The notes below the pieces were generated by a model. That model saw only the letters and a program-made list of their open reading frames with translations. It did no database searches and was not told where the DNA came from. Shown in pieces: positions 16,183-25,067 of a stretch of DNA of 61,205 nt. Each line of letters starts with the position of its first letter. Position 1 is the stretch's first letter. The translations under genes and the position numbers were made by a program. Source of the stretch: Opitutaceae bacterium (GTDB lineage Bacteria; Verrucomicrobiota; Verrucomicrobiia; Opitutales; Opitutaceae); contig JAUYAK010000033.1 of assembly GCA_030693515.1 (NCBI GenBank), positions 1 to 61,205 of the forward strand, given 5' to 3'.

Positions 16183-16625
16183 TTTGATTTAGGAGAAATG
16201 ACGTCGAGGCCCTTGAGGCCGAAGTGGGGCGCGGCGGCGAGCAGATGGCGATCGTGGCTGTAGATTTCCTTGAGGCCGGCGTCGCTGGCGCAGGCGAGAT
16301 GGAGCGCATCGGCGGCGCGGAGGAAGACGGCGGGCGGGAGCTTCTGCAGGCGGGTGCAGGCCTCGCGGATCAAGGCGGCATCGAGCGGCAGCCAGCGCAC
16401 CAGGTCGCGGGCTTCATCCTCCTCCAGGGTGCGGGCCAGGGCGCTGAGCTGGGCGGAGGTCAGCGCGCCTTCGCGCTGCTTGCGCTTGAACGTCGCGATC
16501 AGCTCGAGCCGACCGTGGGCCGCGCACACAAAATCACCCCGGCCCTCGGCCCAGGCCACGACGGCGGGCGCGCCGGACTCGTCGAGGTAGAGTTTCGCCA
16601 GGTAAGAGGTGTCGAGGTAAATCAC
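16179..16625 (-). CDS. vapC: PIN-domain toxin, VapC type
   Basis: A 148-residue PIN-domain endoribonuclease. The catalytic acids are all present: D5 in YLDTSYLAKLY, E41, D106 in RAADALHLA and D125 in YSHDRHLLAAA. It starts at 16625, overlapping the antitoxin stop by four bases. In VapBC systems the toxin cuts a specific RNA, often initiator tRNA or 23S rRNA, when the antitoxin is degraded. The target here is unknown. Confidence 0.93.
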   Translation of the reverse strand: MIYLDTSYLAKLYLDESGAPAVVAWAEGRGDFVCAAHGRLELIATFKRKQREGALTSAQLSALARTLEEDEARDLVRWLPLDAALIREACTRLQKLPPAVFLRAADALHLACASDAGLKEIYSHDRHLLAAAPHFGLKGLDVISPKSK

Positions 16626-16852
16626 CGGGCGTCGCGATCCGCGGAAATCAGATCGGTGGAATCGCCGGCGACCTTCGGGCGGAGCTTGCGGGCGGCGAGT
16701 GTGAACACCGCGCGGGGCAGGGCGGGTTTTTCCCGGGCATTCAAAACGGCGATCTCCTCGCCGCGATCCGTCACGATGACCGGGGAAGTTCGGGCCGCGC
16801 GGACCCAGCGTCCGGTCTGAGCATGGAGCTGCTTGATCGAAATCGTCTTCAC
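16622..16852 (-). CDS. Phd/YefM-type antitoxin of the VapC toxin
   Basis: A 76-residue antitoxin. It starts at GTG 16852, giving the standard opening VKTISIKQLHAQTGRWVRAA and then SPVIVTDRGEEIAVLN, the Phd-fold DNA-binding part. The C-terminal tail would bind VapC. An upstream GTG at 16903 is in frame, but using it would put the near-perfect 20-base palindrome (16861-16880) inside the coding region. That favours the shorter form with the palindrome as operator. Its stop overlaps the toxin start. The complex is expected to repress its own promoter. Confidence 0.85.
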   Translation of the reverse strand: MKTISIKQLHAQTGRWVRAARTSPVIVTDRGEEIAVLNAREKPALPRAVFTLAARKLRPKVAGDSTDLISADRDAR

Positions 16853-16860
16853 GCGGGCGA

Positions 16861-16903
16861 AGGTGTCACCGGTTACACCTTGGTCAAGCCGTGACAGGGT
16901 CAC
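16861..16903. promoter_or_regulatory. Probable operator dyads between vapBC-like genes and the divergent BNR-repeat gene
   Basis: Two dyads stand ahead of the antitoxin start at 16852. The first, aggtgtcaccggttacacct (16861-16880), is a 20-base palindrome with one mismatch per arm. The second, gtgacagggtcac (16891-16903), has perfect five-base arms around three bases. Both share gtgac/gtcac-like cores. The position 8-50 bases from the start is right for autoregulation by a Phd-type antitoxin complex. The divergent gene begins at 16951, so its promoter may be affected too. Confidence 0.5.
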
Positions 16904-16950
16904 ATGGGAAAACGGCTCGCGTGCGGAGGGCGAAATTCATTTCGTGGCGC

Positions 16951-18048
16951 ATGCCCGCCGGCAAAGCTCCCGCCCGGAAACTCACGCTGCTCGTCGGCAC
17001 GGTGAAGGGCGTCTTTCTTTACCACGGTGACGAGCGCCGCGCCGACTGGCGCCTGGCGGGACCGCACCTCGGCGGCTGGGAAATCTTCGCGCTCTGCGGC
17101 GATGTGCGGCGCGGGCGCATCCTTGCGGGCACGGGGCATTTCATGCACGGGCCGACGATCCGCATCTCCGAGGACGACGGGGCCACGTGGCACGGCGTGA
17201 AGCGCGATCCGAAGTTCGCGAAAAGCGCGAAGGCCGAGCTGAAGCACATCTGGCAGATCGTGCCGGGGCATCCCGCGGAGCCGGGCACGTGGTATGCCGG
17301 CGTGGACGACGCGGCGCTCTTTGTGAGCCGCGACGATGGCGACACGTGGACGGAGCTGAAGGGCCTCACGCGCCACCCGACGCGGCCGCGCTGGATGCCG
17401 GGTTTTGGCGGGCTCTGCCTGCACTCCATCGTGGTCGATCCGGCCAACGCGCGGCGGCTGTGGGTCGGCATCTCGGCGGTCGGCGTCTTTCGCACGGAGG
17501 ACGGCGGCGAGTCGTGGACGCTCTGCAACCGCAACCTGCCCAACCCCGCGCCCGACTTCATCAAGGATCCGGAGATGGGCCGCTGCGTCCACAAGCTCGT
17601 GCTCGATCCGCTGCGGCCGGGCGCGCTGGCGATGCAGTATCACGGCGGCGTGTTTGTGTCGGACGATGGAGCGGATTCGTGGACGCGCATCTCGGCCGGG
17701 ATGCCGCACGACTTTGGGTTTCCCATGGCGGCGACGGCGCGCGGCGATCTTTTCGTGGTGCCGCTGCTGGCGGACACCAACCGCGTGGTGCCCGACGGCG
17801 CGCTCAAGGTCTGGCGCAACCGCGCGCGGGGCCGCGCGTGGCGGGTGCTGACGAAGGGCCTGCCGCAGAAGGAGCACTTTGTGGGCGTGCTGCGCGACGC
17901 GATGGCGGCCGACACGCTCACGCCGGGCGGCATCTACATGGGCACGACCGGCGGCGAGTTGTTTTACTCGCGCGACGACGGCGACACGTGGGCGCGCCTG
18001 CCGGGATCGTTTCCGCGGATCACCTCGGTGAAGGTGTGGGAGCGGTGA
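16951..18048 (+). CDS. BNR/Asp-box beta-propeller protein (sortilin/VPS10-like, exo-sialidase-like fold)
   Basis: A 365-residue protein with five Asp-box motifs of the form S-x-D-x-G-x-T-W (SEDDGATW, SRDDGDTW, TEDGGESW, SDDGADSW, SRDDGDTW), which mark the blades of a beta-propeller. I chose ATG 16951 over 16891, because the longer form starts inside the operator region. There is no signal peptide with this start, so it appears cytoplasmic. Catalytic residues of true sialidases are not obvious. Proteins of this kind are often annotated as glycosyl hydrolases without proof. Its role is unknown. Confidence 0.8.
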   Translation: MPAGKAPARKLTLLVGTVKGVFLYHGDERRADWRLAGPHLGGWEIFALCGDVRRGRILAGTGHFMHGPTIRISEDDGATWHGVKRDPKFAKSAKAELKHIWQIVPGHPAEPGTWYAGVDDAALFVSRDDGDTWTELKGLTRHPTRPRWMPGFGGLCLHSIVVDPANARRLWVGISAVGVFRTEDGGESWTLCNRNLPNPAPDFIKDPEMGRCVHKLVLDPLRPGALAMQYHGGVFVSDDGADSWTRISAGMPHDFGFPMAATARGDLFVVPLLADTNRVVPDGALKVWRNRARGRAWRVLTKGLPQKEHFVGVLRDAMAADTLTPGGIYMGTTGGELFYSRDDGDTWARLPGSFPRITSVKVWER

Positions 18049-18055
18049 GCGCGCG

Positions 18056-18115
18056 GTAGGGCCTGAGTTTGCTCAGGCCGTTGGGGGAAAAGGCCCGAGC
18101 AAGCTCGGGCCCTAC
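18056..18115. repeat. Palindromic repeat between convergent genes
   Basis: Arms gtagggcctgagtttgctca (18056 on) and tgagc-like aagctcgggccctac (to 18115) pair at about 21 of 24 positions. The short ends are the same as those at 8869-8938 and 10025-10096. It fills nearly the whole gap between two genes that face each other (stops at 18048 and 18120), so it can serve as a two-way transcription terminator whatever its origin. Confidence 0.75.
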
Positions 18116-18119
18116 GGGA

Positions 18120-19745
18120 TTACTGCGCCTTCTTCGGGTTCTTCTTCTTCCCGCTGTCGACGCCGGGGAGGGGGCCGCTGAAGGGCGGGCGGTCGAAGGT
18201 CTGGCCGTCGCCCGTCACGCGCGGATCCTGGGCGTCCGTGAGGGTCTTCATCAGGCGCGCACCCATCTCGGCCTTGGTCTGCGCGTAGGCGGGATCGGCG
18301 GCGACGTTCTTCACCTGATCGGGATCGGTGCGCAGGTCGTAGAGTTCCTCGCCGGGGCGGCGGCCAAAGGCGTGCTCGTAGTGCCATTTCCATTGGGGGT
18401 CGTCGCGGTGGGCGATGAGCCAGGCCTTGGTGGGACTCCCGTCCATGTCGGACAGGCCCACCCGGGTGGTGTTCTCCAGCACATCTTGGCTGCTGGTGAG
18501 CGCCGTGCCGTGGTCGCCCATCGGCGTGCGGTCGGGCGCGAAATTGCGGATGTAGATGAAGTCCTTGGTGCGCAGCGCACGCATCGGGTAGGGCAGGTAG
18601 CCCGCGCGCGCATCCTCGACGTGGCGCTCGCGGCCGGTGATGACCCAGGTGCGGTCCGCCTCGATCTGGCCGGAGCGCTCCGAGCGCAGGAGGTTGACGA
18701 GCGAGCGGCCGTAAAGGCCGGCCGGCACGGGGGCGCCGCCGATCTCCATGAAGGTGGGCGCGAGATCGGGGAGGCAGACGAAGTCGTCCACGACGCGGCC
18801 GGCTTTGCCACCGGGCACGCGCATGATGAGCGGGACGGCGGTGCCGTGGTCGTAGAGGTTGCACTTGCCGGCGGGCACGCCGGGCATGCCGTGGTCGCCG
18901 CTGAGGACGATGAGCGTGCGGTCGAGCTCGCCCGCGGCCTCGAGGCGCGCGCGGAGCACGCCCACGTAGGCATCGACGGCCTGGCACTCGCCGAGGTAGT
19001 CGGCGATGTCCTCGCGGATTTCGGGCACGTCGGGGTAAAAGGCGGGCAGCTTGCCCTTCAGCGCATCGGGCTCGATGCCCCAGAGTTTCTTGCCGGAGCC
19101 CTTGATCCATTTGCGGTGCGTGGTGGTGGTGCCGAAGAAATAATGCCACGGCTGACCGGGCTTCCGGTCCGCGAGGAAGGCGTCGAAGTTGCCACGCACC
19201 TCGGCGAGCAGCTCGTCGCGCGCGGCGGCGATGCTCTTGCCGTTTGCGACGCGGGCGGTGACCTCCTCGGAGAAGTTGTTGGAGGCGCGGCCGGACTTTT
19301 CATAGGCGTATTGCTGGCCGCCGAACGGCGCGTCGGCCGGCGTGCCTGGGCTCCAGACCTTGTAGCTCTTGCCGATGTGGTAGCCGGCGTCGCGGAGCAG
19401 CAGCGGGAAGCTCGGGATTTTTTCGTCCCACACGGCGCCCTGGAGGATCGCGGCGCGGCCGGTGTTGAAGAAGTAGCGGCCGGAGAGGAGCGAGCTGCGG
19501 CACGGCGTGCACGAGGGGGCGTTGACGAAGGCGCGGCGAAACGCGACGCCCTCGCGCGCGACGCGATCGACGTGGGGCGTCTGGATCGCGTCGTTGATGG
19601 ACGGTTTGCCGTCGAGGCCGGCGTAAACGGAGGCGTAGCGGCCCCAGTCGTCGGCGAAGACGAAGAGGATGTTCCAGCGCGGCGCGGCGGCCTGCGCGGC
19701 GGAGGTGAGGAGGAAGGCGAGGGCGAGGAGGCGGAGGAGGGACAT
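18120..19745 (-). CDS. Exported sulfatase (S1 family)
   Basis: A 541-residue secreted sulfatase with an N-terminal signal peptide (MSLLRLLALAFLLTSAAQAA). The alkaline-phosphatase fold has the metal-binding pair D32-D33 in FVFADDWGRY, the formylglycine site C79-T-P-C-R83 followed by SSLLSGRYFF, and a later metal site SGDHGMPG. The Cys-type site needs an FGE maturase encoded elsewhere. The family resemblance is to heparan-N-sulfatase-like enzymes (S1_8-type), but the subfamily is a guess. A longer frame upstream of 19745 only reads into a repeat. The lysine-rich tail (GKKKNPKKAQ) is unremarkable for secreted proteins here. Probably removes sulfate from algal or host glycans. Confidence 0.93.
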   Translation of the reverse strand: MSLLRLLALAFLLTSAAQAAAPRWNILFVFADDWGRYASVYAGLDGKPSINDAIQTPHVDRVAREGVAFRRAFVNAPSCTPCRSSLLSGRYFFNTGRAAILQGAVWDEKIPSFPLLLRDAGYHIGKSYKVWSPGTPADAPFGGQQYAYEKSGRASNNFSEEVTARVANGKSIAAARDELLAEVRGNFDAFLADRKPGQPWHYFFGTTTTHRKWIKGSGKKLWGIEPDALKGKLPAFYPDVPEIREDIADYLGECQAVDAYVGVLRARLEAAGELDRTLIVLSGDHGMPGVPAGKCNLYDHGTAVPLIMRVPGGKAGRVVDDFVCLPDLAPTFMEIGGAPVPAGLYGRSLVNLLRSERSGQIEADRTWVITGRERHVEDARAGYLPYPMRALRTKDFIYIRNFAPDRTPMGDHGTALTSSQDVLENTTRVGLSDMDGSPTKAWLIAHRDDPQWKWHYEHAFGRRPGEELYDLRTDPDQVKNVAADPAYAQTKAEMGARLMKTLTDAQDPRVTGDGQTFDRPPFSGPLPGVDSGKKKNPKKAQ

Positions 19746-19779
19746 GGGGTGGACTGGTGAAGAGGGGGAGAGGGGGAGA

Positions 19780-19805
19780 CCCTGCTTCGCCAAGGCTACG
19801 CAGGG
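19780..19805. repeat. Short hairpin repeat (ccctgcttcgccaaggctacgcaggg)
   Basis: An imperfect hairpin with ccctgc/gcaggg ends between the serine hydrolase stop and the sulfatase start. The inner cgccaaggctacg unit is one I recognise as frequent in related genomes, though only one copy is in this window. It could end transcription of the upstream gene. Confidence 0.4.
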
Positions 19806-19844
19806 CAAGCGGGGAGAAAAGGCGGAAGGTGCGCGGGAGTGAAG

Positions 19845-21392
19845 TCAGGGCTTCGGGACAAACGTGAGGCGCAACTCCTGCACGCGGGGATCGCGCTCCG
19901 GGGTGAGCGTGAAGAAGACGTCCACGCGGCCGCGCTCGCCGTGGAGCGGGAAGGTGCCCCGTAGTTGGTTCTCGGGCACGATGTCGCCGACGGACTTGAT
20001 CGCGCCGGCTTGGGCGAGCGTCGCGGTGGCGTGCGTGCGCCACGACTCGAGCGCGCGATCCGGGAAGAAGTTTTCCGCGACGATTTTTTCGGCGAGCGCC
20101 TTGTCCCACGATTGCACGAGCTGCGCGACCTGCGTGGCGCGCGTGCGCAGGATCGGCGCGGGTGGGAGCGTGCGGCGCGGGAGCCTGGCTTTCTCGATGA
20201 GGAGATCGGCGACCTTGGCGTTGACGGCGCCGGTGCCGGCGTAGGTGAGGTTGGCGAAGGAGATCACGGCGAAACCGTGGTCGGGGTAGAAGCGCCAGTT
20301 GCTGCCGAAGCCGGGCAGGCCGCCGCTGTGGCCGACGCGCACGACGCCGCGGCTGTCGAACGACCAGCCGAGGCCGAAGGCGTAGGCGTTGACGATGGGC
20401 TGAGGGCTGCCGTCGAGGGCTTTGGCCTGCGCGGCGAGGCCGGAGAACATCGCGGGCAGGTGCATCTCGCGCAGGGTGGCGCGGCGCGCGACCGGGCTCT
20501 CGGGATCGTTGCGCGGCGGCCAGGCGCCGAGGTGGAGCGCGGCGTAGCGGGCAAAGTCGTTCATCGTGGTGAGGAGTCCGCCCATCGCGCCGTAGGTGCC
20601 GTCGGGCAGCAGCGGCTCGAGTTGCCACGCGCCGGTGGCGCCGCGGTAGCCGAGCGCGAGCTGGGCGGCGGGGACGGCGGAAAATTCCCACACCGTGTCC
20701 TTCAGGCCGAGCGGGCGGAGGATTTTTTCCGTGATGAAGCGCTGGTAGGGCTGGCCGGAAACGTGCGTGATGATCTGGCCGAGGAGGGCGTAGGCGAGGT
20801 TGCTGTATTCGAAGGCGACGCCCGGCACGTTGGAGAGGGCGAGGCCCTCGCGGAGGAAGGCTTCAAACTCGGCCACGGTGACGGCGAGCTGGCGATCGCC
20901 CCAGGGGTTGTCTTCGGGGAAGCCGGGGCTCATCGCGAGCAGGTGGCGGATCGTGATCGGGGGCGCATCGGCGGTGAGGGGCGCGGTGCGCGCGAGCTCG
21001 GGCACGTGCCGCACGACGTGATCTTCGAGGCTGAGCTGGCCGGTGTCGCGGAGCTGGAGGATGGCGAGGGCGGTGAAGCTCTTCGTCATCGAGGCGATGC
21101 GGAAGCGGGTGTCGGCCGCGGCGGGGATATTTTTGTCCACGTGGGCGAAGCCCTGCGCGCCGGTGTGGACGAGCGCGCCGTCGAGCACGATACCCCAGAC
21201 GAGGCCGGGATAGTTTTTCTTCGCCGCATGGTCGCGAAACTCGCGGTCGATCTCGGGCAGCAGCGCGTCGAGCCGCGCGCGGCGATCGGGATCGGAAAAA
21301 CGCGGCGTGACGTAGGCGTTGGTCGAGGCCGGTTCGGCGGCGACGGCGCGCACGATGAGCGTGAGCAGGAGAAAAAATGCGGCGGGCTTCAT
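19845..21392 (-). CDS. Exported serine hydrolase, beta-lactamase/class C PBP family
   Basis: A 515-residue protein with a signal peptide (cleavage near AVAA at 19). The active-site pattern of the serine beta-lactamase fold is complete: S101-M-T-K104, Y196-S-N198 and H355-S-G-G358 in place of K-T-G. After about residue 370 comes an extra C-terminal beta-rich domain of about 140 residues (to LTFVPKP), as in D-aminopeptidase or esterase-like relatives. Likely a peptidase or esterase rather than a true beta-lactamase. ATG 21392 was chosen for its signal peptide; the open frame upstream is not convincing. Divergent from the MBL-fold gene, with 52 bp between. Confidence 0.9.
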   Translation of the reverse strand: MKPAAFFLLLTLIVRAVAAEPASTNAYVTPRFSDPDRRARLDALLPEIDREFRDHAAKKNYPGLVWGIVLDGALVHTGAQGFAHVDKNIPAAADTRFRIASMTKSFTALAILQLRDTGQLSLEDHVVRHVPELARTAPLTADAPPITIRHLLAMSPGFPEDNPWGDRQLAVTVAEFEAFLREGLALSNVPGVAFEYSNLAYALLGQIITHVSGQPYQRFITEKILRPLGLKDTVWEFSAVPAAQLALGYRGATGAWQLEPLLPDGTYGAMGGLLTTMNDFARYAALHLGAWPPRNDPESPVARRATLREMHLPAMFSGLAAQAKALDGSPQPIVNAYAFGLGWSFDSRGVVRVGHSGGLPGFGSNWRFYPDHGFAVISFANLTYAGTGAVNAKVADLLIEKARLPRRTLPPAPILRTRATQVAQLVQSWDKALAEKIVAENFFPDRALESWRTHATATLAQAGAIKSVGDIVPENQLRGTFPLHGERGRVDVFFTLTPERDPRVQELRLTFVPKP

Positions 21393-21444
21393 CGAGGAAA
21401 GGCGTTGCGGGCGGAGGTGCGGCGCGGCAGGACGGGGCCGCGCG

Positions 21445-22410
21445 ATGACAACACTCAAAGTCCTCCTGTTCGGCTTGGCGATGGCGATTCCGTGGGCGCT
21501 GCCGGCCGCGGAGCGCACGTCGGTGCGTGCGCTGAAAATCACGATTCTCTCGACGATGCTCGCCGACGGCGACGAGCTGGGCGAATGGGGCTTCGCGGCG
21601 CTGGTCGAGGCGGACGGAAAGAAAATCCTCTTCGACACCGGGGCGAAGACCGACGTCGTGCAGAAGAATCTCCAGACCCTGAAACTCTCGCTCGCCGACG
21701 TGACCGACGTGGTGCTGAGCCACTGGCACGGGGATCACGTGGGCGGCTTCATGACGCTGCGGCGCGAGGCGATGGCGAAAAATCCCGCGGCACTCGGGCG
21801 CACGCACGTGGCGGCGGGGTTTTTCGATTCGCGGGTCGGCGTGCCGCCGGGCGTGGAGCTGAACCGCATGATCGCCGTGCGCCCGGAGTATGAAGCGACG
21901 GGCGGGAAATTTCTCGTGCATACCGCGCCCGTCGCGTTGCAGCCCGGGGTGTGGCTCACCGGTCCGGTGCCCCGCAAACATCCGGAGCGCAACTGGAGCG
22001 GCAGCACGCGCGTGCGCACCGCGGCCGGCGAGCGTGAGGACACGGTGGCGGACGACCTGGCGCTCGTCGTCGACACCGCGCAGGGCCTCGTGGTCGTGAC
22101 CGGCTGCGGCCACGCCGGCGTGATCAACATCATTGAGCACGCGCGCAGCGTGGTGCGCCCGGCCCGCGTGCAGGCGCTCATCGGCGGCATCCATCTGTTT
22201 CGCGCGAGCGAGGAGACGCTGGCGTGGACGACGGGCCGGCTGCGCGAGTTCGGCGTGGATCATTTCATCGGCGCGCACTGCACGGGCATCGAGACGGTGT
22301 GGCGTTTCCGCGCCGATCTCGGCCTCGATCGCGCGCGCTGCGTGGTCGGCGCCGTCGGGCAGACCTTCGAGCTGGGCAAGGGCATCGACGCGCGGGCGAT
22401 CGCGAAGTGA
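21445..22410 (+). CDS. Exported metallo-beta-lactamase-fold hydrolase
   Basis: A 321-residue protein with a signal peptide (MTTLKVLLFGLAMAIPWALP, cleavage near PAAE at 22). The MBL metal motif is H93-W-H95-G-D97-H98 in VVLSHWHGDHVGGF. Later metal-ligand regions are VVVTGCGHAGVINI and FIGAHCTGIE. The arrangement resembles the pterin-phosphate synthase/dihydropteroate-like MBL group (7,8-dihydropterin-6-methyl-4-(beta-D-ribofuranosyl)-aminobenzene-5'-phosphate synthase homologues), but an exported form suggests another substrate. Followed after 39 bp by a second serine hydrolase on the same strand. Confidence 0.88.
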   Translation: MTTLKVLLFGLAMAIPWALPAAERTSVRALKITILSTMLADGDELGEWGFAALVEADGKKILFDTGAKTDVVQKNLQTLKLSLADVTDVVLSHWHGDHVGGFMTLRREAMAKNPAALGRTHVAAGFFDSRVGVPPGVELNRMIAVRPEYEATGGKFLVHTAPVALQPGVWLTGPVPRKHPERNWSGSTRVRTAAGEREDTVADDLALVVDTAQGLVVVTGCGHAGVINIIEHARSVVRPARVQALIGGIHLFRASEETLAWTTGRLREFGVDHFIGAHCTGIETVWRFRADLGLDRARCVVGAVGQTFELGKGIDARAIAK

Positions 22411-22449
22411 GTTGCCGGCGCGCGCGGGGTCCGGCCAACTCGGGGCGCC

Positions 22450-23649
22450 ATGACCATCCCTGCCCCGGTTTCGCGTCGGCGGTTTCTCACTCTTTCGGCG
22501 GTCGGTGCGGCTGCCCTGGCCGTGGCACCGCGATCCCTGCGCGCGGCGTCGGCTGACCCGTTGCCCAAGACCCGCGCCGTCCTGCTGCGTGGCATGGAAC
22601 GCGGGCTGCACCTTGGCGCGCAGCTCTACGTTTCGCGCGATGGCCGCCCGGTGGCGGATTTCGGCGTGGGCGAGGCCAAGCCCGGCGTGCCGATGACGGC
22701 GGACACGCTCATGACGTGGTATTCCTCGACGAAGCCGCTCACGTCGATGTGCGTCGGCCAGTGCTGGGAGCGTGGCCGCGTGGAACTCGATGCGCCCGTG
22801 GCGACCTATCTCCCGGAGTTTGCCAAGCACGGGAAAAACAAGATCACGCTGCGGCACGTGCTCACGCACACGAGCGGTTTTCCCAACGCCGACCTCGCGG
22901 TGCGCTTCAAGCAGCCGTGGCCCGCCGTGATCGCGGCGATTTGCGACGCGAAAGTCGAGGACGGCTGGGAAATCGGGCGTCACGCGCAGTATCACGCGAC
23001 CTCGGGCATGTATGTGCTCGGCGAGATCGTGGCGCGCGTGAGCGGGATGCCGTTCGAGCGCTACATCCTGAAGGAACTGTTCGAGCTGATCGGGATGAAG
23101 GACAGCTGGGTCGGCATGACGGCGGAGACGTTCCGCGCCTACGGCGACCGCATGGGCACGATGATGAACACGGACGGCGCGAAACCCGAGCCGGCGGAAC
23201 ATTACAAGGACATCGGCGTGCAAGGCTGGGCGACGCAGTGCGTGCCCGGCGGCAACGGCCACGGGCCGATGCGGGAGCTGGCGCGTTTCTACGAGATGAT
23301 GCTGGGCGGCGGGGAACTGAACGGCAACCGCGTGCTCGCGGCGAAGACCGTGGCGGAGTTCACGAAGGTGCAACGGCCGGACGCGCCGAACTTCAAGGGC
23401 AAGGGCAACGCGGCAGCCTGGGGCCTCGGCATCAGCCGGCAGCGCGCGGTGGGCGGCGTGCATTGCTCGGACCGGACCTTCGGCCACGGCGGCTCGCTGT
23501 CGTCCCTGGCGTTCTGCGATCCGGAAAAGCGCGTCGTCGCCGCCTTCGTCTGCAACGGCCGCCCGAAGCAGCCCGACCACGCGGCGCGCGTGCGCGAGAT
23601 CACCGCGGCGATCTACGAGGATCTCGGCCTCGCGGGGAAGCGCGGGTAG
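22450..23649 (+). CDS. Tat-exported serine hydrolase, class C beta-lactamase-like
   Basis: A 399-residue protein. The N-terminus has a twin-arginine motif (SRRRFLTLSAVGAAALAV), so it is probably exported folded by the Tat system. Active-site Ser92-S-T-K95 sits in YSSTKPLTS. Position two has a Tyr in QYHATSGMY, and the third box is FGHGGSLS. It differs clearly from the protein at 19845-21392 and has no C-terminal extra domain. Likely an esterase or peptidase. It faces the DUF1501 gene, with 122 bp between the two stops. That gap holds GC-rich short dyads but no clear repeat element. Confidence 0.88.
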   Translation: MTIPAPVSRRRFLTLSAVGAAALAVAPRSLRAASADPLPKTRAVLLRGMERGLHLGAQLYVSRDGRPVADFGVGEAKPGVPMTADTLMTWYSSTKPLTSMCVGQCWERGRVELDAPVATYLPEFAKHGKNKITLRHVLTHTSGFPNADLAVRFKQPWPAVIAAICDAKVEDGWEIGRHAQYHATSGMYVLGEIVARVSGMPFERYILKELFELIGMKDSWVGMTAETFRAYGDRMGTMMNTDGAKPEPAEHYKDIGVQGWATQCVPGGNGHGPMRELARFYEMMLGGGELNGNRVLAAKTVAEFTKVQRPDAPNFKGKGNAAAWGLGISRQRAVGGVHCSDRTFGHGGSLSSLAFCDPEKRVVAAFVCNGRPKQPDHAARVREITAAIYEDLGLAGKRG

Positions 23650-23771
23650 GCGCGGGCGAGTGCAACAACATGGCGTCGGGCGGCTTTTCTGGCGCTGGCG
23701 CCTGACCCGTATGCCAGGCTCCTGAACACGCGGAGCTTCATTGGTCCAGCCTCGCGCGAGGCGCGGCGTGC

Positions 23772-25049
23772 TCAGGAAAAAAGGGCCGTCACGGGCTGAC
23801 CCTTGTCGGCCACCGTGAAGGGCCGGCCCGAGGGCGAGTGCTCGATGTGGCCGACATCAATGCCGAGTGCCAGCGCCACGGTCGCGTTGAGGTCGGGCAT
23901 GGTGACGGGATGCTCCGCGACGGTCTCGCCGATGGCGTCGGACTTCCCGTGGACGTAGCCGCCCTTCACGCCGCCGCCGGCGAGCCACCACGTGAAAACT
24001 CCGGGGTGATGCCCGCGGCCGGCGGTGACGGTGCTGATCTGCGGCGTCCGGCCGAACTCCGTCGCCATGACGACGAGCGTGCGCGCGAGCAGGCCGCGCT
24101 GATGGAGATCCTCGAGCAGCGCGGCCATCGTCTGGTCCGCGGAGGGCGTCATGAGGCGCATGGCTTTTATCTGATCGTTGTGGGTGTCCCAGTTTTGATC
24201 GTCCTCCACCTCGACGAACCGCACGCCGGCCTCGACGAGGCGGCGCGCGAGCAGGCAGCCCTTGCCGAAGGTGTGCGAGCCGTAGGCCGCCTGGGTCCGC
24301 GCGTCCTCGCGCGCGATGTCGAAGACCTTGAGATCCTCGCTCTTCATGAGGGCCGCGGCTTCCTGCTGGATTGTGAGATAGGCCGCAGCGTCGCGGTGCG
24401 GCGTCTGCTGGACGAAGTGGCTGCCGATGGCGCGCGCGAGGGCGGCGCGGCGGTTGAAGTCCGCCTCGCTCACCGCGGCGGCCCGCGTGGAGTTTTGCAA
24501 ACCCGCGCCCGGATCGACGATCGGCAGCGGGGCGAGGTGCGCGGGGAAATAGCCGCTGCCCGGGTGCTGCGGGCTGCCGTTGATCAGCACGTTGCCGGGC
24601 AGCAGCCGGTTCTCGGAGCCGAGCAGCTTCACGGCCCACGAGCCGAGCGCCGGGTGCCGGATCGTGGGGGTCATGAAATGGCTCGTGTGAGCCGAGTAGG
24701 CCCCGAGCTCGTGGATGCCCTGCGTCGAGGTCATCGAGCGCACGAGCGACACGTGGTGCATCTGCCGCGCCATGCGCGGAAACCACTCGGAGACCTGCAC
24801 GCCGTCTGCGCTCGTGCCGATGGCGCTTACGCCGCCCATCTCGGGCCGGCCCGGCTTGGGGTCAAACGTGTCGATGTGCGAGAGCCCGCCGCGCAGGTAG
24901 AGGAAGATGACGCTCTTCGCCCGCGCGCGCGGCGGCGCGCCCGCGGCCCGCAGCGCGCGCGGGCCGGACAGCAGGCTTACGCCGAGAAACGTTTTGACGA
25001 AGCGCTCCACGAACGCGCGGCGGGACAGGTCGGTCATGATCGGTTTCAT
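23772..25049 (-). CDS. DUF1501 family exported protein
   Basis: A 425-residue protein of the DUF1501 family (alkaline-phosphatase-like superfamily), abundant in Planctomycetes and Verrucomicrobia. A Tat-like signal (SRRAFVERFVKTFLGVSLL) is followed by FLYLRGGLSHIDTFDPKPG, which holds presumed metal ligands, then VEVEDDQNWDTH, ATEFGRTPQI and GRGHHPG. The function is not established. It is 18 bp downstream of the DUF1549/DUF1553 gene, the standard pairing, so the two probably act together in the periplasm. Last gene of the long minus-strand block. Confidence 0.93.
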   Translation of the reverse strand: MKPIMTDLSRRAFVERFVKTFLGVSLLSGPRALRAAGAPPRARAKSVIFLYLRGGLSHIDTFDPKPGRPEMGGVSAIGTSADGVQVSEWFPRMARQMHHVSLVRSMTSTQGIHELGAYSAHTSHFMTPTIRHPALGSWAVKLLGSENRLLPGNVLINGSPQHPGSGYFPAHLAPLPIVDPGAGLQNSTRAAAVSEADFNRRAALARAIGSHFVQQTPHRDAAAYLTIQQEAAALMKSEDLKVFDIAREDARTQAAYGSHTFGKGCLLARRLVEAGVRFVEVEDDQNWDTHNDQIKAMRLMTPSADQTMAALLEDLHQRGLLARTLVVMATEFGRTPQISTVTAGRGHHPGVFTWWLAGGGVKGGYVHGKSDAIGETVAEHPVTMPDLNATVALALGIDVGHIEHSPSGRPFTVADKGQPVTALFS

Positions 25050-25067
25050 GCGGGGAAGGGGCGTGGG

